From Candidatus Avoscillospira avicola (GTDB lineage Bacteria > Bacillota > Clostridia > Oscillospirales > Oscillospiraceae), in NCBI GenBank assembly GCA_018712245.1, contig DVHE01000043.1:1-64000 (forward strand): DNA of 64,000 nt, written 5' to 3'. The notes beneath the pieces were generated by a model that made no database searches, was not told the origin of the DNA, and worked only from the letters and a program-made list of their open reading frames with translations. Positions 1 through 7,914 of this stretch are shown one piece after another. The position numbers were made by a program, and so were the translations under genes. Every line of letters starts with the position of its first letter. Positions within the stretch are counted from its first letter, which is position 1.

Positions 1-48
1 GCCGTAAATCTTCGTCAGCTTTTTGGTTTCAATCACAAAGTCACTCAT
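1..48 (-). CDS. ABC transporter ATP-binding protein, N-terminus only (cut by window edge)
   Basis: Reverse complement reads ATG AGT GAC TTT GTG ATT GAA ACC AAA AAG CTG ACG AAG ATT TAC GGC = MSDFVIETKKLTKIYG, a typical ABC ATPase start; follows lipoprotein and permease genes on the same strand. Confidence 0.75.
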   Translation of the reverse strand, partial: MSDFVIETKKLTKIYG

Positions 49-65
49 AAAGATGCCTCTCTTTC

Positions 66-491
66 TTATTCTGCTTCATTTTTCCAAATGACATAGTTGT
101 AAAGGCTGCCATCCGGGGAATAGTTGATGAATACTTTGAAATCGCCCTTTTCACAGGGAATGACAAATTCAACACGGATTTGGTCAGAGTGTTCCGGCAC
201 ATAGCAGGACACATCCGGGGAAGCGTCCTCCGGCAGCCCGTCCAGTTTATCGGCTTCTTCTTCCCATGTTTCCTGTATCGCCTCCGCAGAAGTATTGTCC
301 TGTACCCCCTGCGGCAGCGCATTGAAGAAAGTTTCAAAATCTCCATCCATCATCTGGTTAAAGTATTCAGTTGCTTCCTCTGTAATGGCCTGCTGGTCGG
401 GGGCCTCGCTGGAAGATGGGGCGGCCTGCTGACAGGCGCAAAGCGAAAAAGCGAACAGAACACAGAGGAATACACTAATCAATCGTTTCAT
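66..491 (-). CDS. Small lipoprotein, DUF3887-like
   Basis: 141 aa ORF with lipobox signal peptide (LCVLFAFSLCAC) and an 'FNQMMDGDFETFFNALP' DUF3887-like domain. Confidence 0.6.
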   Translation of the reverse strand: MKRLISVFLCVLFAFSLCACQQAAPSSSEAPDQQAITEEATEYFNQMMDGDFETFFNALPQGVQDNTSAEAIQETWEEEADKLDGLPEDASPDVSCYVPEHSDQIRVEFVIPCEKGDFKVFINYSPDGSLYNYVIWKNEAE

Positions 492-503
492 AGGTCTTTC
501 CTT

Positions 504-1226
504 TCAATAAGATTGCTTTTTTAGAGCCACAACGGATGCGGCGGCAAATGCGGCACCGATCAGGAGCAGCGAACCGGCACAAACAAGTGGCGAAGTATTA
601 GGCAAAACGCCTTGCATCAGGCTTTCTACCATAGCTGCGGCTGCTTCGGAAATATGGGGATAAATCCCCATCACGCTTGCCAGTGGGTGTATTCCCGTAA
701 GGTAGGCTGGGGCAATAACTACGGGAACCAGATAAAGCAGCGTTGCGCCAATCGGCAGGATATATCCTTTTGACAGCGTGGCAAGAAATACTATCGGGAG
801 CATGGCTATGGGGATTAGAAGCCCGCCCGTTAGATACAAAAGGCCAGCATCCATCAGCGTTTTGGCGTTCAAGTCGGGAAAGCCCCCGGCGATCACCCCG
901 CCGACAACGCACAAAAGAAAGGTAATCAGGCACAGTCCCACAGACATCAGGATCACCACAGCGACTTTTGAAAAGTATAGCTGCGCTTTTGTGATCGGGA
1001 TGATAAGCAGTTCTTTCAGCGTGTCGTTCTTGTGTTCGTCAAAAAACAAAGTTGTGGCGAACATTCCCAGCACGATCGGCAGGAACAGGCTGGACAGGTT
1101 CTTAAACGCCAGTGTGTAAAGGTCGCCAAAGCTATCCATGTAGGGGCTGCTCCTTGCAATGCTGCAAGCCCGCTCAATCGCAAATGCTCCAAACAGCAGC
1201 GTCAGCGCCAGAATATCAGGACGCAT
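504..1226 (-). CDS. ABC-2 type transporter permease, apparently 5'-truncated
   Basis: 240 aa multi-TM protein with 'FFDEHKNDTLKELLIIPITKAQLYFSK' permease motif; the expected N-terminal stretch before the first TM is missing and the frame runs into integrase sequence. Confidence 0.7.
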   Translation of the reverse strand: MRPDILALTLLFGAFAIERACSIARSSPYMDSFGDLYTLAFKNLSSLFLPIVLGMFATTLFFDEHKNDTLKELLIIPITKAQLYFSKVAVVILMSVGLCLITFLLCVVGGVIAGGFPDLNAKTLMDAGLLYLTGGLLIPIAMLPIVFLATLSKGYILPIGATLLYLVPVVIAPAYLTGIHPLASVMGIYPHISEAAAAMVESLMQGVLPNTSPLVCAGSLLLIGAAFAAASVVALKKQSY

Positions 1227-2524
1227 TGAAACGCAAGGCGGAGGTGGAGAATCAGAAAACCACCCGGTCTTTTCTCCCGCCCAGCAATCAAAGCATCTCG
1301 GAGTTTCTGCTGGACTTCGTCTCCCTTTACGGCGAAAAGCGGTGGGGCGTTTCCATGTACGACAGCCAAAACTCCCTGATCGCCAACTACATCAACCCCA
1401 TCATCGGGGATATGAAAGTGCAGGACATCACGCCCCGTGTGGTGGACAAGTACATCCAGACCTTGCAGAAAACCCCTGCGGTGAACACCAAGAACCACCA
1501 TGCCAAAACGGAGTTCGTGACCAATGCCACCATTGACAAGATCATCAAACTCCTCCGCTGCGCCTTCAAGCAGGCGGTCCGGTGGGAGCTGGTCCCCAAG
1601 AACCCCTTCGACAATGTGATCCTGCCGAAAGTGGAACATAAAAAGCGGGACATCTGGACCGCCGATATGATCCGCACCGCCCTGGATCAGTGTACGGACG
1701 GGAAACTCTATGTGGCGATGAATCTGGCCTTTGCCTGTTCCATGCGCATGGGCGAGATTATGGGGCTGACCTGGAGCAATGTCCACATCTCCGACGAGGA
1801 CATCGCCGCTGACAATGCCTATGTCTACATCGACAAGGAGCTGGCGCGGGCCTCCAAGCGGGCCATTGAAATGCTGGGGCACAGGGATGTCTACTATGTG
1901 TTCCCGCCCTTGTTTGCCAACACCAGCACTCGGATCATCTTGAAGAAGCCCAAGACCGATTCCAGCATCCGCAAGGTGTGGCTGCCAAAGACTCTGGCCT
2001 ACATTCTGCTGGAATGGAAAAAGTCCCAGGACGAGCTGAAAGAGATGCTCCGGGACGAGTATCAGGACTACGACCTGGTGGTGGCGCTGCCCAACGGGCG
2101 GCCCTGTGAGGACCGGGTGCTCCTGAAGGAGTTTGAAAAGCTGCGGGAGAAGGCGGGGCTGCCCAAAGTGGTCTTTCACTCTCTCCGTCATTCCAGCACC
2201 ACCTATAAGTTAAAGCTGAACCACGGCGACCTGAAGGCCACCCAGGGCGATACCGGACACGCCCAGATCGACATGATCACCAGCGTGTATGCCCACATTC
2301 TGGATGAGGACCGAAAGGTGAACGCCCAGAAGTTCGAGGACGCCTTCTACGCCAGCGCCAATCCCGACTTGCGGACGGTGCGCCCTCCGGCAAAAACCAG
2401 GGGGCCGAAAGAGCCTGAGAGTGTGTCGCTGGACCTGGAGGCCCTGGTGGAACAGCTCCGCAAGTCGCCGGAACTTGCCAACACACTGGCCGCATTGCTG
2501 GCGTCGGGCCCATCCGGAAAATAG
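1222..2524 (+). CDS. Tyrosine recombinase/integrase, apparently 5'-truncated
   Basis: Catalytic motifs HSLRHSS...TGHAQIDMITSVYAHIL; recognisable homology begins near 'DALKRKAEVENQK'; upstream ORF extension is antisense to the permease. Confidence 0.85.
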
Positions 2525-2538
2525 TTCGGAAAAATCGT

Positions 2539-2598
2539 ATTAGCAAATCCCCGATTTTCATTAGCAAACCCGGAAAAAATGTTCGAAGCCAATTAGCA
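2539..2598 (+). repeat. Three direct ATTAGCA repeats (candidate integrase arm-type sites)
   Basis: ATTAGCAAA at 2539, ATTAGCAAA at 2560, ATTAGCA at 2592; spacings 21 and 32 bp. Confidence 0.45.
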
Positions 2599-2672
2599 GG
2601 CATACAGCGGAAAATGTATAAAAACGTTCCGACAGAGCGGCAAGAATGCTCCGAGAGAACGACAACAAAAAA

Positions 2673-2706
2673 CCGCTGTAAACCATCAAAAAGCGGCTTA
2701 CAGCGG
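2673..2706. terminator. Bidirectional terminator-like hairpin between integrase and tRNA-Arg
   Basis: CCGCTGTAA...TTACAGCGG arms; minus strand continues into TTTTTT, plus strand into TCATTTTT. Confidence 0.65.
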
Positions 2707-2713
2707 TCATTTT

Positions 2714-2790
2714 TGGCACCCCCGGCGAGACTCGAACTCACTACATTCCGCTTAGGAGGCGGACCCTCTATCCTGGTGAGGTACGGGGGC
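2714..2790 (-). tRNA. tRNA-Arg (anticodon CCU), CCA encoded
   Basis: GCCCCCG TA CCTC ACCAGGATA GAGG G TCCGC CTCCTAA GCGGA ATGTA GTGAG TTCGAGT CTCGC CGGGGGT G CCA folds as a complete cloverleaf. Confidence 0.9.
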
Positions 2791-2815
2791 ATATACAGAA
2801 ATTATTCAGTTATAC

Positions 2816-2882
2816 AAGGCTCCGGGATTCGAACGGTTCGATTGTTAGGAGGCGGTCGCGTTATCCACTACGCTACCAGGGC
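2816..2882 (-). pseudogene. Degenerate tRNA-Arg(CCU)-like relic
   Basis: GCCCTGGTAGCGTAGTGGATAACGCGACCGCCTCCTAACAATCGAACCGTTCGAATCCCGGAGC keeps the D arm, CTCCTAA loop and TTCGAAT, but anticodon and T stems mispair and CCA is absent. Confidence 0.65.
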
Positions 2883-2916
2883 TTATACACGATATTCAAT
2901 TTTTTGTAACCTTTGG

Positions 2917-2974
2917 CGAATGCTCCTGCTTCCGCTTAGGAGGAGCGTGCTCTATCCAACTGAGCTACGGGGGC
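2917..2974 (-). pseudogene. Truncated tRNA-Arg relic (5' half)
   Basis: GCCCCCGTAGCTCAGTTGGATAGAGCACG...CTCCTAAGCGGAAGCAGGAG, then divergence; no 3' acceptor half. Confidence 0.65.
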
Positions 2975-3040
2975 ATATATAGAAAAATGATGGTATATGG
3001 CTTTCGGAGACGGCGGGGAAGAGGGCTGGAAAGCATCCTT

Positions 3041-3069
3041 ATTGTACCCCATGGGGGATTGCCTGTCAA
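3041..3069 (-). promoter_or_regulatory. SigA-type promoter for the tRNA-Arg locus
   Basis: Minus strand TTGACA-17 nt-TACAAT. Confidence 0.7.
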
Positions 3070-3361
3070 CAGGCAGCGCATGCTCTGGCTGGAAAAGACA
3101 GAACCAGGGAGCGACTACTTAAAATAGGGAAGCAGGCTATGCTGGATCGGAGAGTGGCTGCGCCTGGCAGGGGGGCTGCGCAGGAAGGGGAGAGCACCGC
3201 GCCCGGAGGAGGGATCCTTCCAGGCGGGCGGCTGGGAAAAATGTCACAGACGCACGCAGCAGGGGAGGCACGCCGCGTTTCGCGGGGGCCTCCCCTGAGC
3301 GCATGGCTTCCCGGCAGCACAGAGGCCTCGGCGTATTGGCGCCGCATGCAGGAGGCAGCGC

Positions 3362-5338
3362 TCAGTTGTAGTTTTCCACTACCTCGTTGTAGACAGCCAC
3401 CGGGTCTGATTCCGCGACGCCGCCGGGCCAGGACAAGTACCAGATTCCGTCTGCCACGTGGATGGACCAGGCGTCCGAGCGGCAGGCCTCCGCCAGGGAC
3501 AGTTCGTCTCGCAGCTGGGCTGTGAAGTCATAGAGTGCCGCCAGGGCGATGGTTGTGTTGGAGCCCGCCTCTCCGTAGTAGATGGAGCTGTCGTAGACCG
3601 GCGCTGCCTCATTGAGGACACGTTTCTTGTCGGCTTCGCTGTGGCCCACATCGGCGTTCCAATAGGCTTGGTTGAGGCGGTAGATCATGGCGTCCTGCCA
3701 AGTGAGTTCCGGCTCCTCGTCGTAGTCGCAGAGATTGGGGACGGCATCCGCCAGTGCCAGGAGGTCCGCGTCGGCTTGGGATTTGTCGCCGCAGCCAAAC
3801 TCCACCGAGTAGAAGTCGCCGTTGACGGTGGAGGACCCCATGAGCTTTTTTCGATAGTACGAATCCCAAATCGGGCTGGGCGTGATGCCGTTGCGGTTCA
3901 TAAAATCCGTCAGCATGGTGTAGCCGTAGAGATGATGGAGGTATTGGGCTTCCTTGGTGGACGGCTCCCAGCGCATATCCGTGGGGAAGGCGTAGAGGTA
4001 CATATAATTTTCGTCGCGGCCCAGCTGCCGGGCATTGGGCCCGATGGTCTCGTCGATCCATTCGTCGAAGTCCAGCTGGAGGGCCTCGTAGTCCGCCCGG
4101 GTGTAGGCCAGCACGCTCCAGCACCAGCCGTCCAGGTCGGAAATGGCGCGGGTCTCTCCGTTGTAGAAGGTGAAGAGGTTGCGCGGCGCCACGTTGCACA
4201 TCAAGTCCCAGGCATATTCCTCCGGCACCTCCATCGTGAGGCCCAGCTCCTCCTCCCGCTTCACTACGGCGGTGGATTTGTCGTAGGCGGCGGCTTCCTC
4301 CAGCGTTCGAATCACCGGCGCTTCCGCCGGAGCCGCGGCGTCCCCCGCCTCAGCCCAGAGGTAAAGCAGGCCGGCCTCCTCCGCGCCGGCGGCGCCGGGT
4401 GCCGCACAGGCCAGCAGCGCGTTCTCGCTGAGGCAGGCGAGGTCGGAGACCGTCCCGGCCTCCCAGCCCAGATCGGATAGAAGCGCCAGGCGGTACAGCG
4501 TGGCCGCACCGGCCCGCCAGCCGTAGAGGGCCTCGCTGTCCATGGCCAGCAGATCATAGCCCCACCGCTCCCCGGCAAAGAGCCGGAGGGTGCAGAGGGC
4601 CTCGGGGACGGCGCCCACCGGCGTCAGCGTGCCCTGGGAGGGCTCCACCTCCTGGAGCATAGCGAGCTGCTCCCACTGGGTAATCAGCCGAATGGTTCCG
4701 GCGGATGTCACCATGGCCGCCGCGATCTCGCCGGCGTACGTCTCCCGCCACAAAAGCTGCCCGTCGTAGTCAAACGCCGCCGCCTGCCCGTCCGGGCAGA
4801 GGATCAGCAGCCCATCCTGGGAGCCCACCAACCAGGCGCCCTGGCCGCCCCCTGCCCAGAAGTCCGCCAGGTCGATGCGCTCCCCCGCCGGCAGCTGGAG
4901 GACCTGGCCCGCCGGGGTGTTGATTAGAAAATAGACTTCCTCCGCCGCGGAAATGTAGCTGGCGACCATTGCCTCGTCTTCTGGCAGGGTTAGACTGCTG
5001 CCGCTTCCCACACCGTAGCGGTCCCGGGACACCCACCGGACGCTGCGTTCGGAAGGGGAGAAGCCCGTCACGGCGGCGCCCTCCGGCGTGGGCTGGAGGG
5101 ACAGGGCGGCTTCAAACCCAGCCGCCTCCGGCTGGCTTTGGGTGAAGCGCAGGGGGACTTCTTCCACGGTCAGGCCCGAGAGGTCCACCGGCTGGGGGCC
5201 GGCGGTGTCCGCCGCCGCGGGCTGCTCCGGCTGAGACGCCGCGGGCAGGGACGGCTGCACATCCTGGGATTGGGCCGGCGCCTGCTGACAGCCCGCCAGG
5301 AGAAGCAGCAGAATCAGAAAAAGCCATGCTCGTTTCAT
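3362..5338 (-). CDS. Hypothetical lipoprotein, 658 aa
   Basis: MKRAWLFLILLLLLAGCQQ lipobox; long ORF, no family recognised. Confidence 0.8.
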   Translation of the reverse strand: MKRAWLFLILLLLLAGCQQAPAQSQDVQPSLPAASQPEQPAAADTAGPQPVDLSGLTVEEVPLRFTQSQPEAAGFEAALSLQPTPEGAAVTGFSPSERSVRWVSRDRYGVGSGSSLTLPEDEAMVASYISAAEEVYFLINTPAGQVLQLPAGERIDLADFWAGGGQGAWLVGSQDGLLILCPDGQAAAFDYDGQLLWRETYAGEIAAAMVTSAGTIRLITQWEQLAMLQEVEPSQGTLTPVGAVPEALCTLRLFAGERWGYDLLAMDSEALYGWRAGAATLYRLALLSDLGWEAGTVSDLACLSENALLACAAPGAAGAEEAGLLYLWAEAGDAAAPAEAPVIRTLEEAAAYDKSTAVVKREEELGLTMEVPEEYAWDLMCNVAPRNLFTFYNGETRAISDLDGWCWSVLAYTRADYEALQLDFDEWIDETIGPNARQLGRDENYMYLYAFPTDMRWEPSTKEAQYLHHLYGYTMLTDFMNRNGITPSPIWDSYYRKKLMGSSTVNGDFYSVEFGCGDKSQADADLLALADAVPNLCDYDEEPELTWQDAMIYRLNQAYWNADVGHSEADKKRVLNEAAPVYDSSIYYGEAGSNTTIALAALYDFTAQLRDELSLAEACRSDAWSIHVADGIWYLSWPGGVAESDPVAVYNEVVENYN

Positions 5339-5506
5339 AAGACCGCCTCCTCGTTTTCTCTATCTATCCTTGTAGACCGCCTCGGACCGGCGCAGGTTGC
5401 ATGTTTCTGGGAAGTAGGCTGCTTTTTTGGCACGCCGCCGAGGTTTGCGCCGGCAAAAACGCGGCGATACTTTCCGTGAACGTGATTCAGGAAAGGAGGT
5501 GGCGGA

Positions 5507-5701
5507 ATGGAGCGATTCACGCGGGCGCTGGCGCGGCTGGTGCTTCTTTTGGCGCTGGGCCTGCTGGCGGCGCTGCTGGTGGCGGGATCGGCGCTGCTTT
5601 TATGGCCGGAGACGGTGCTGACCCTGGCGCTGCGGACGCTGGGGGCCATGGCCTTGACGGCGGCGGCGCTGCTGCTGGGCGGCCTGCTGTGCCGCCGCTG
5701 A
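5507..5701 (+). CDS. Small hydrophobic membrane protein, 64 aa
   Basis: ATG after GGAGGTGG; two hydrophobic segments; upstream of the response regulator. Confidence 0.55.
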   Translation: MERFTRALARLVLLLALGLLAALLVAGSALLLWPETVLTLALRTLGAMALTAAALLLGGLLCRR

Positions 5702-5775
5702 GGGCGGCAGCGGTTCCCTTTGACATTTTCCCCCCGACGTGGTATACAAGGAGTAGCAAACGGGGAGGGGAGACC

Positions 5776-6444
5776 ATGACCATTTTTCTGGTGGAAGACG
5801 ACACCACCATCGCCGGTGCTGTGGCGTCGCATCTGCGGGCCTGGGGCTACGACTGCTACGTGGCTGAGGACTTTCGGAATGTGCTGGAGGCGTTTCAGCG
5901 TGTCCAGCCGCAGCTGGTGCTGCTGGACCTGATGCTGCCCTTTTACAACGGCTTTCACTGGTGTCAGGAGATTCGCCGTGTCTCTCAGGTGCCGATTCTG
6001 TTCCTTTCCTCGGCGTCGGACAATCTCAACATCCTCACGGCCATCCAGATGGGCGGCGACGACTTTCTGGCCAAGCCCTTTGACCTCAACATCCTGGCGG
6101 CCAAGGTGCAGGCGCTGCTGCGCCGGGCCTACGACTTTGCCCCGCCGGCGGAGGTTCTCCGCTGCGGCGACCTGCGGCTCAACGTGAACGACGGCACCGT
6201 GGAGCGGGGAGAGCAGCGCACGGCGCTGACCCGCAACGAGCTGCGGATTTTGCAGGTGCTGCTGGAAAACCGGGGCAAGATCGTCAGCCGGGACCGGCTG
6301 ATGGAGCGGTTGTGGGAGAGTGACAGCTTTGTGGATGAGAACACGCTGACCGTCAATGTCAACCGGCTGCGCAAGACGCTCTCCGCCGTGGGGGCGGAGG
6401 ATCTGATCGTTACCAAAAAGAAAATGGGGTATCTCATACCATGA
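5776..6444 (+). CDS. OmpR-family response regulator (BceR-like)
   Basis: Receiver MTIFLVEDDTTI...LLDLMLP...KPF plus winged-helix C-terminus. Confidence 0.93.
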   Translation: MTIFLVEDDTTIAGAVASHLRAWGYDCYVAEDFRNVLEAFQRVQPQLVLLDLMLPFYNGFHWCQEIRRVSQVPILFLSSASDNLNILTAIQMGGDDFLAKPFDLNILAAKVQALLRRAYDFAPPAEVLRCGDLRLNVNDGTVERGEQRTALTRNELRILQVLLENRGKIVSRDRLMERLWESDSFVDENTLTVNVNRLRKTLSAVGAEDLIVTKKKMGYLIP

Positions 6445-7427
6445 AGCTGCTTCTTGCCTATCTGCGGCGGCAGCGCCACTGGGCGGCGCTGTATGCCCTG
6501 GTCGCTGCGATCTTTGCGGTGGTGTTTTATCTCCACGATGTGCCGCTGGTGGCGCTTTCCTATGCCCTGCTGCTGTGCGGTGTGGTGCTGACCCTGGCGC
6601 TGGGGTGCGGCTTTGTTCTGTGGCGACGCCGGCATCTGGCGCTGGCGGACAAGATCCGAGCCGAGATGCTGACGGCGGAACGGCTGCCGGAGGCGCTGGA
6701 CCTGGTGGAGGAGGACTACCAGACCCTCTACCGGGAGGCGCTCAGGAGCAAGACGCTGGCCCTGGACCGGCGGGATCAGCAGGAGAAGGAGCTGACGGAA
6801 TACTATACCCTCTGGGTCCATCAGATCAAGACGCCTATCTCCGCCATGCGGCTTTTGCTCCAGGGGGAGGACACCGACCTGAGCCGGGAGCTGGAGGCCC
6901 AGCTGTTCCGGATTAACCAGTATGTGGAGATGGTTCTGGCGTACCTCCGCATGGGCAGCGAGAGCCGGGACTATGTGCTGCGGCCCTGTTCCCTGGAGCC
7001 GGTGGTGAAGCAGTCGGTGAAGAAATTCGCGCCGCTCTTCATCCGCAGCCGAATCAAGCTGGAGTTGGGAGACCTGCAGATGACAGCCATCACCGATGAA
7101 AAGTGGCTGGCCTTCTGCCTGGAGCAGCTCCTGGCCAACGCCATCCAGTATGCGCCCCGGGGCACCGTTACCGTGGAGTACCGGGACGGACGGCTGGTGG
7201 TACGGGACACGGGTATCGGCATCGCGCCGGAGGACCTGCCCCGGGTTTTTGAGAAAGGCTACACCGGCCTCAACGGGCGCCGGGAAAAGCGGGCCACCGG
7301 CATCGGCCTGTATCTCTGCCACCGCATTCTCACCAACCTGGGCCATACGATCTCCATCGCCTCGGAGATTGGCCGTGGCACGGAGGTGGCAATTTCTTTT
7401 CCCCGGCAGCCCGATGCTTGGGAATAA
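6441..7427 (+). CDS. Intramembrane-sensing histidine kinase (BceS-like)
   Basis: Two N-terminal TMs, short loop, H-box 'LWVHQIKTPISAM', ATPase motifs; overlaps the response regulator stop. Confidence 0.92.
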   Translation: MKLLLAYLRRQRHWAALYALVAAIFAVVFYLHDVPLVALSYALLLCGVVLTLALGCGFVLWRRRHLALADKIRAEMLTAERLPEALDLVEEDYQTLYREALRSKTLALDRRDQQEKELTEYYTLWVHQIKTPISAMRLLLQGEDTDLSRELEAQLFRINQYVEMVLAYLRMGSESRDYVLRPCSLEPVVKQSVKKFAPLFIRSRIKLELGDLQMTAITDEKWLAFCLEQLLANAIQYAPRGTVTVEYRDGRLVVRDTGIGIAPEDLPRVFEKGYTGLNGRREKRATGIGLYLCHRILTNLGHTISIASEIGRGTEVAISFPRQPDAWE

Positions 7428-7450
7428 TAGAGATTAGGGACTGCAATGGG

Positions 7451-7879
7451 AAGCACCGCCCGGTCAAGGCTTTTGCCTTGACCGGGCGGTGCTTGGACTG
7501 TCAAAACTATGATGAAAGCCGCCGCGACAGAGCAGCGGGGGGTGTGTGCGGGGGGCAAAAAGCCCACCGCACGTTCAATAAGGGTGTATTTGCAACTTTT
7601 TAAAGTTGCAAATACTGGGGCAGCGTGTCAAAAAACCTCCGGAAGCGGGAAAGAAGCCTCGCAGAGTTTCGCCGCCGCAGCGGCGAAATAAAATTTAAAT
7701 TGCGATTTCCGGGGACATGTGCATCGGAAATCGCACTTTACACTTCAAAAGGTTCGACAGCTTTTCGAAGAAAACCGAGAACCTTTTGGAGTGCAGTCCC
7801 CTTTGTCAAAAAAGCAACGCTTTTTTGACAGTCTGAAGCACCGCCCGATCAAGGCTTTTGCCTTGATCGGGCGGTGCTT
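7451..7879. repeat. 429-bp hairpin-array element with inverted termini
   Basis: Terminal 20-bp-arm hairpins AAGCACCGCCCGGTCAAGGC/TTTT and AAGCACCGCCCGATCAAGGC/TTTT; internal hairpins at 7586-7615, 7667-7688, 7701-7735, 7741-7793 and 7805-7829. Confidence 0.8.
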
Positions 7880-7914
7880 GTTGATGGGGGCAAGATGCCT
7901 GGAGGCGGTGGGCG

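Noticed and set aside
1112-1221. First ~37 codons of the integrase ORF as authentic N-terminus
   Set aside because: Sequence is antisense to the permease coding region and unlike integrase N-terminal domains
7451-7494. Simple rho-independent terminator of the kinase gene
   Set aside because: Perfect 20-bp stem but no T-run downstream (GGACTGTC); duplicated in inverted context at 7836-7879
7451-7879. CRISPR array as explanation of the regular hairpins
   Set aside because: No regularly spaced identical direct repeats with unique spacers; units are different palindromes and no cas genes are present
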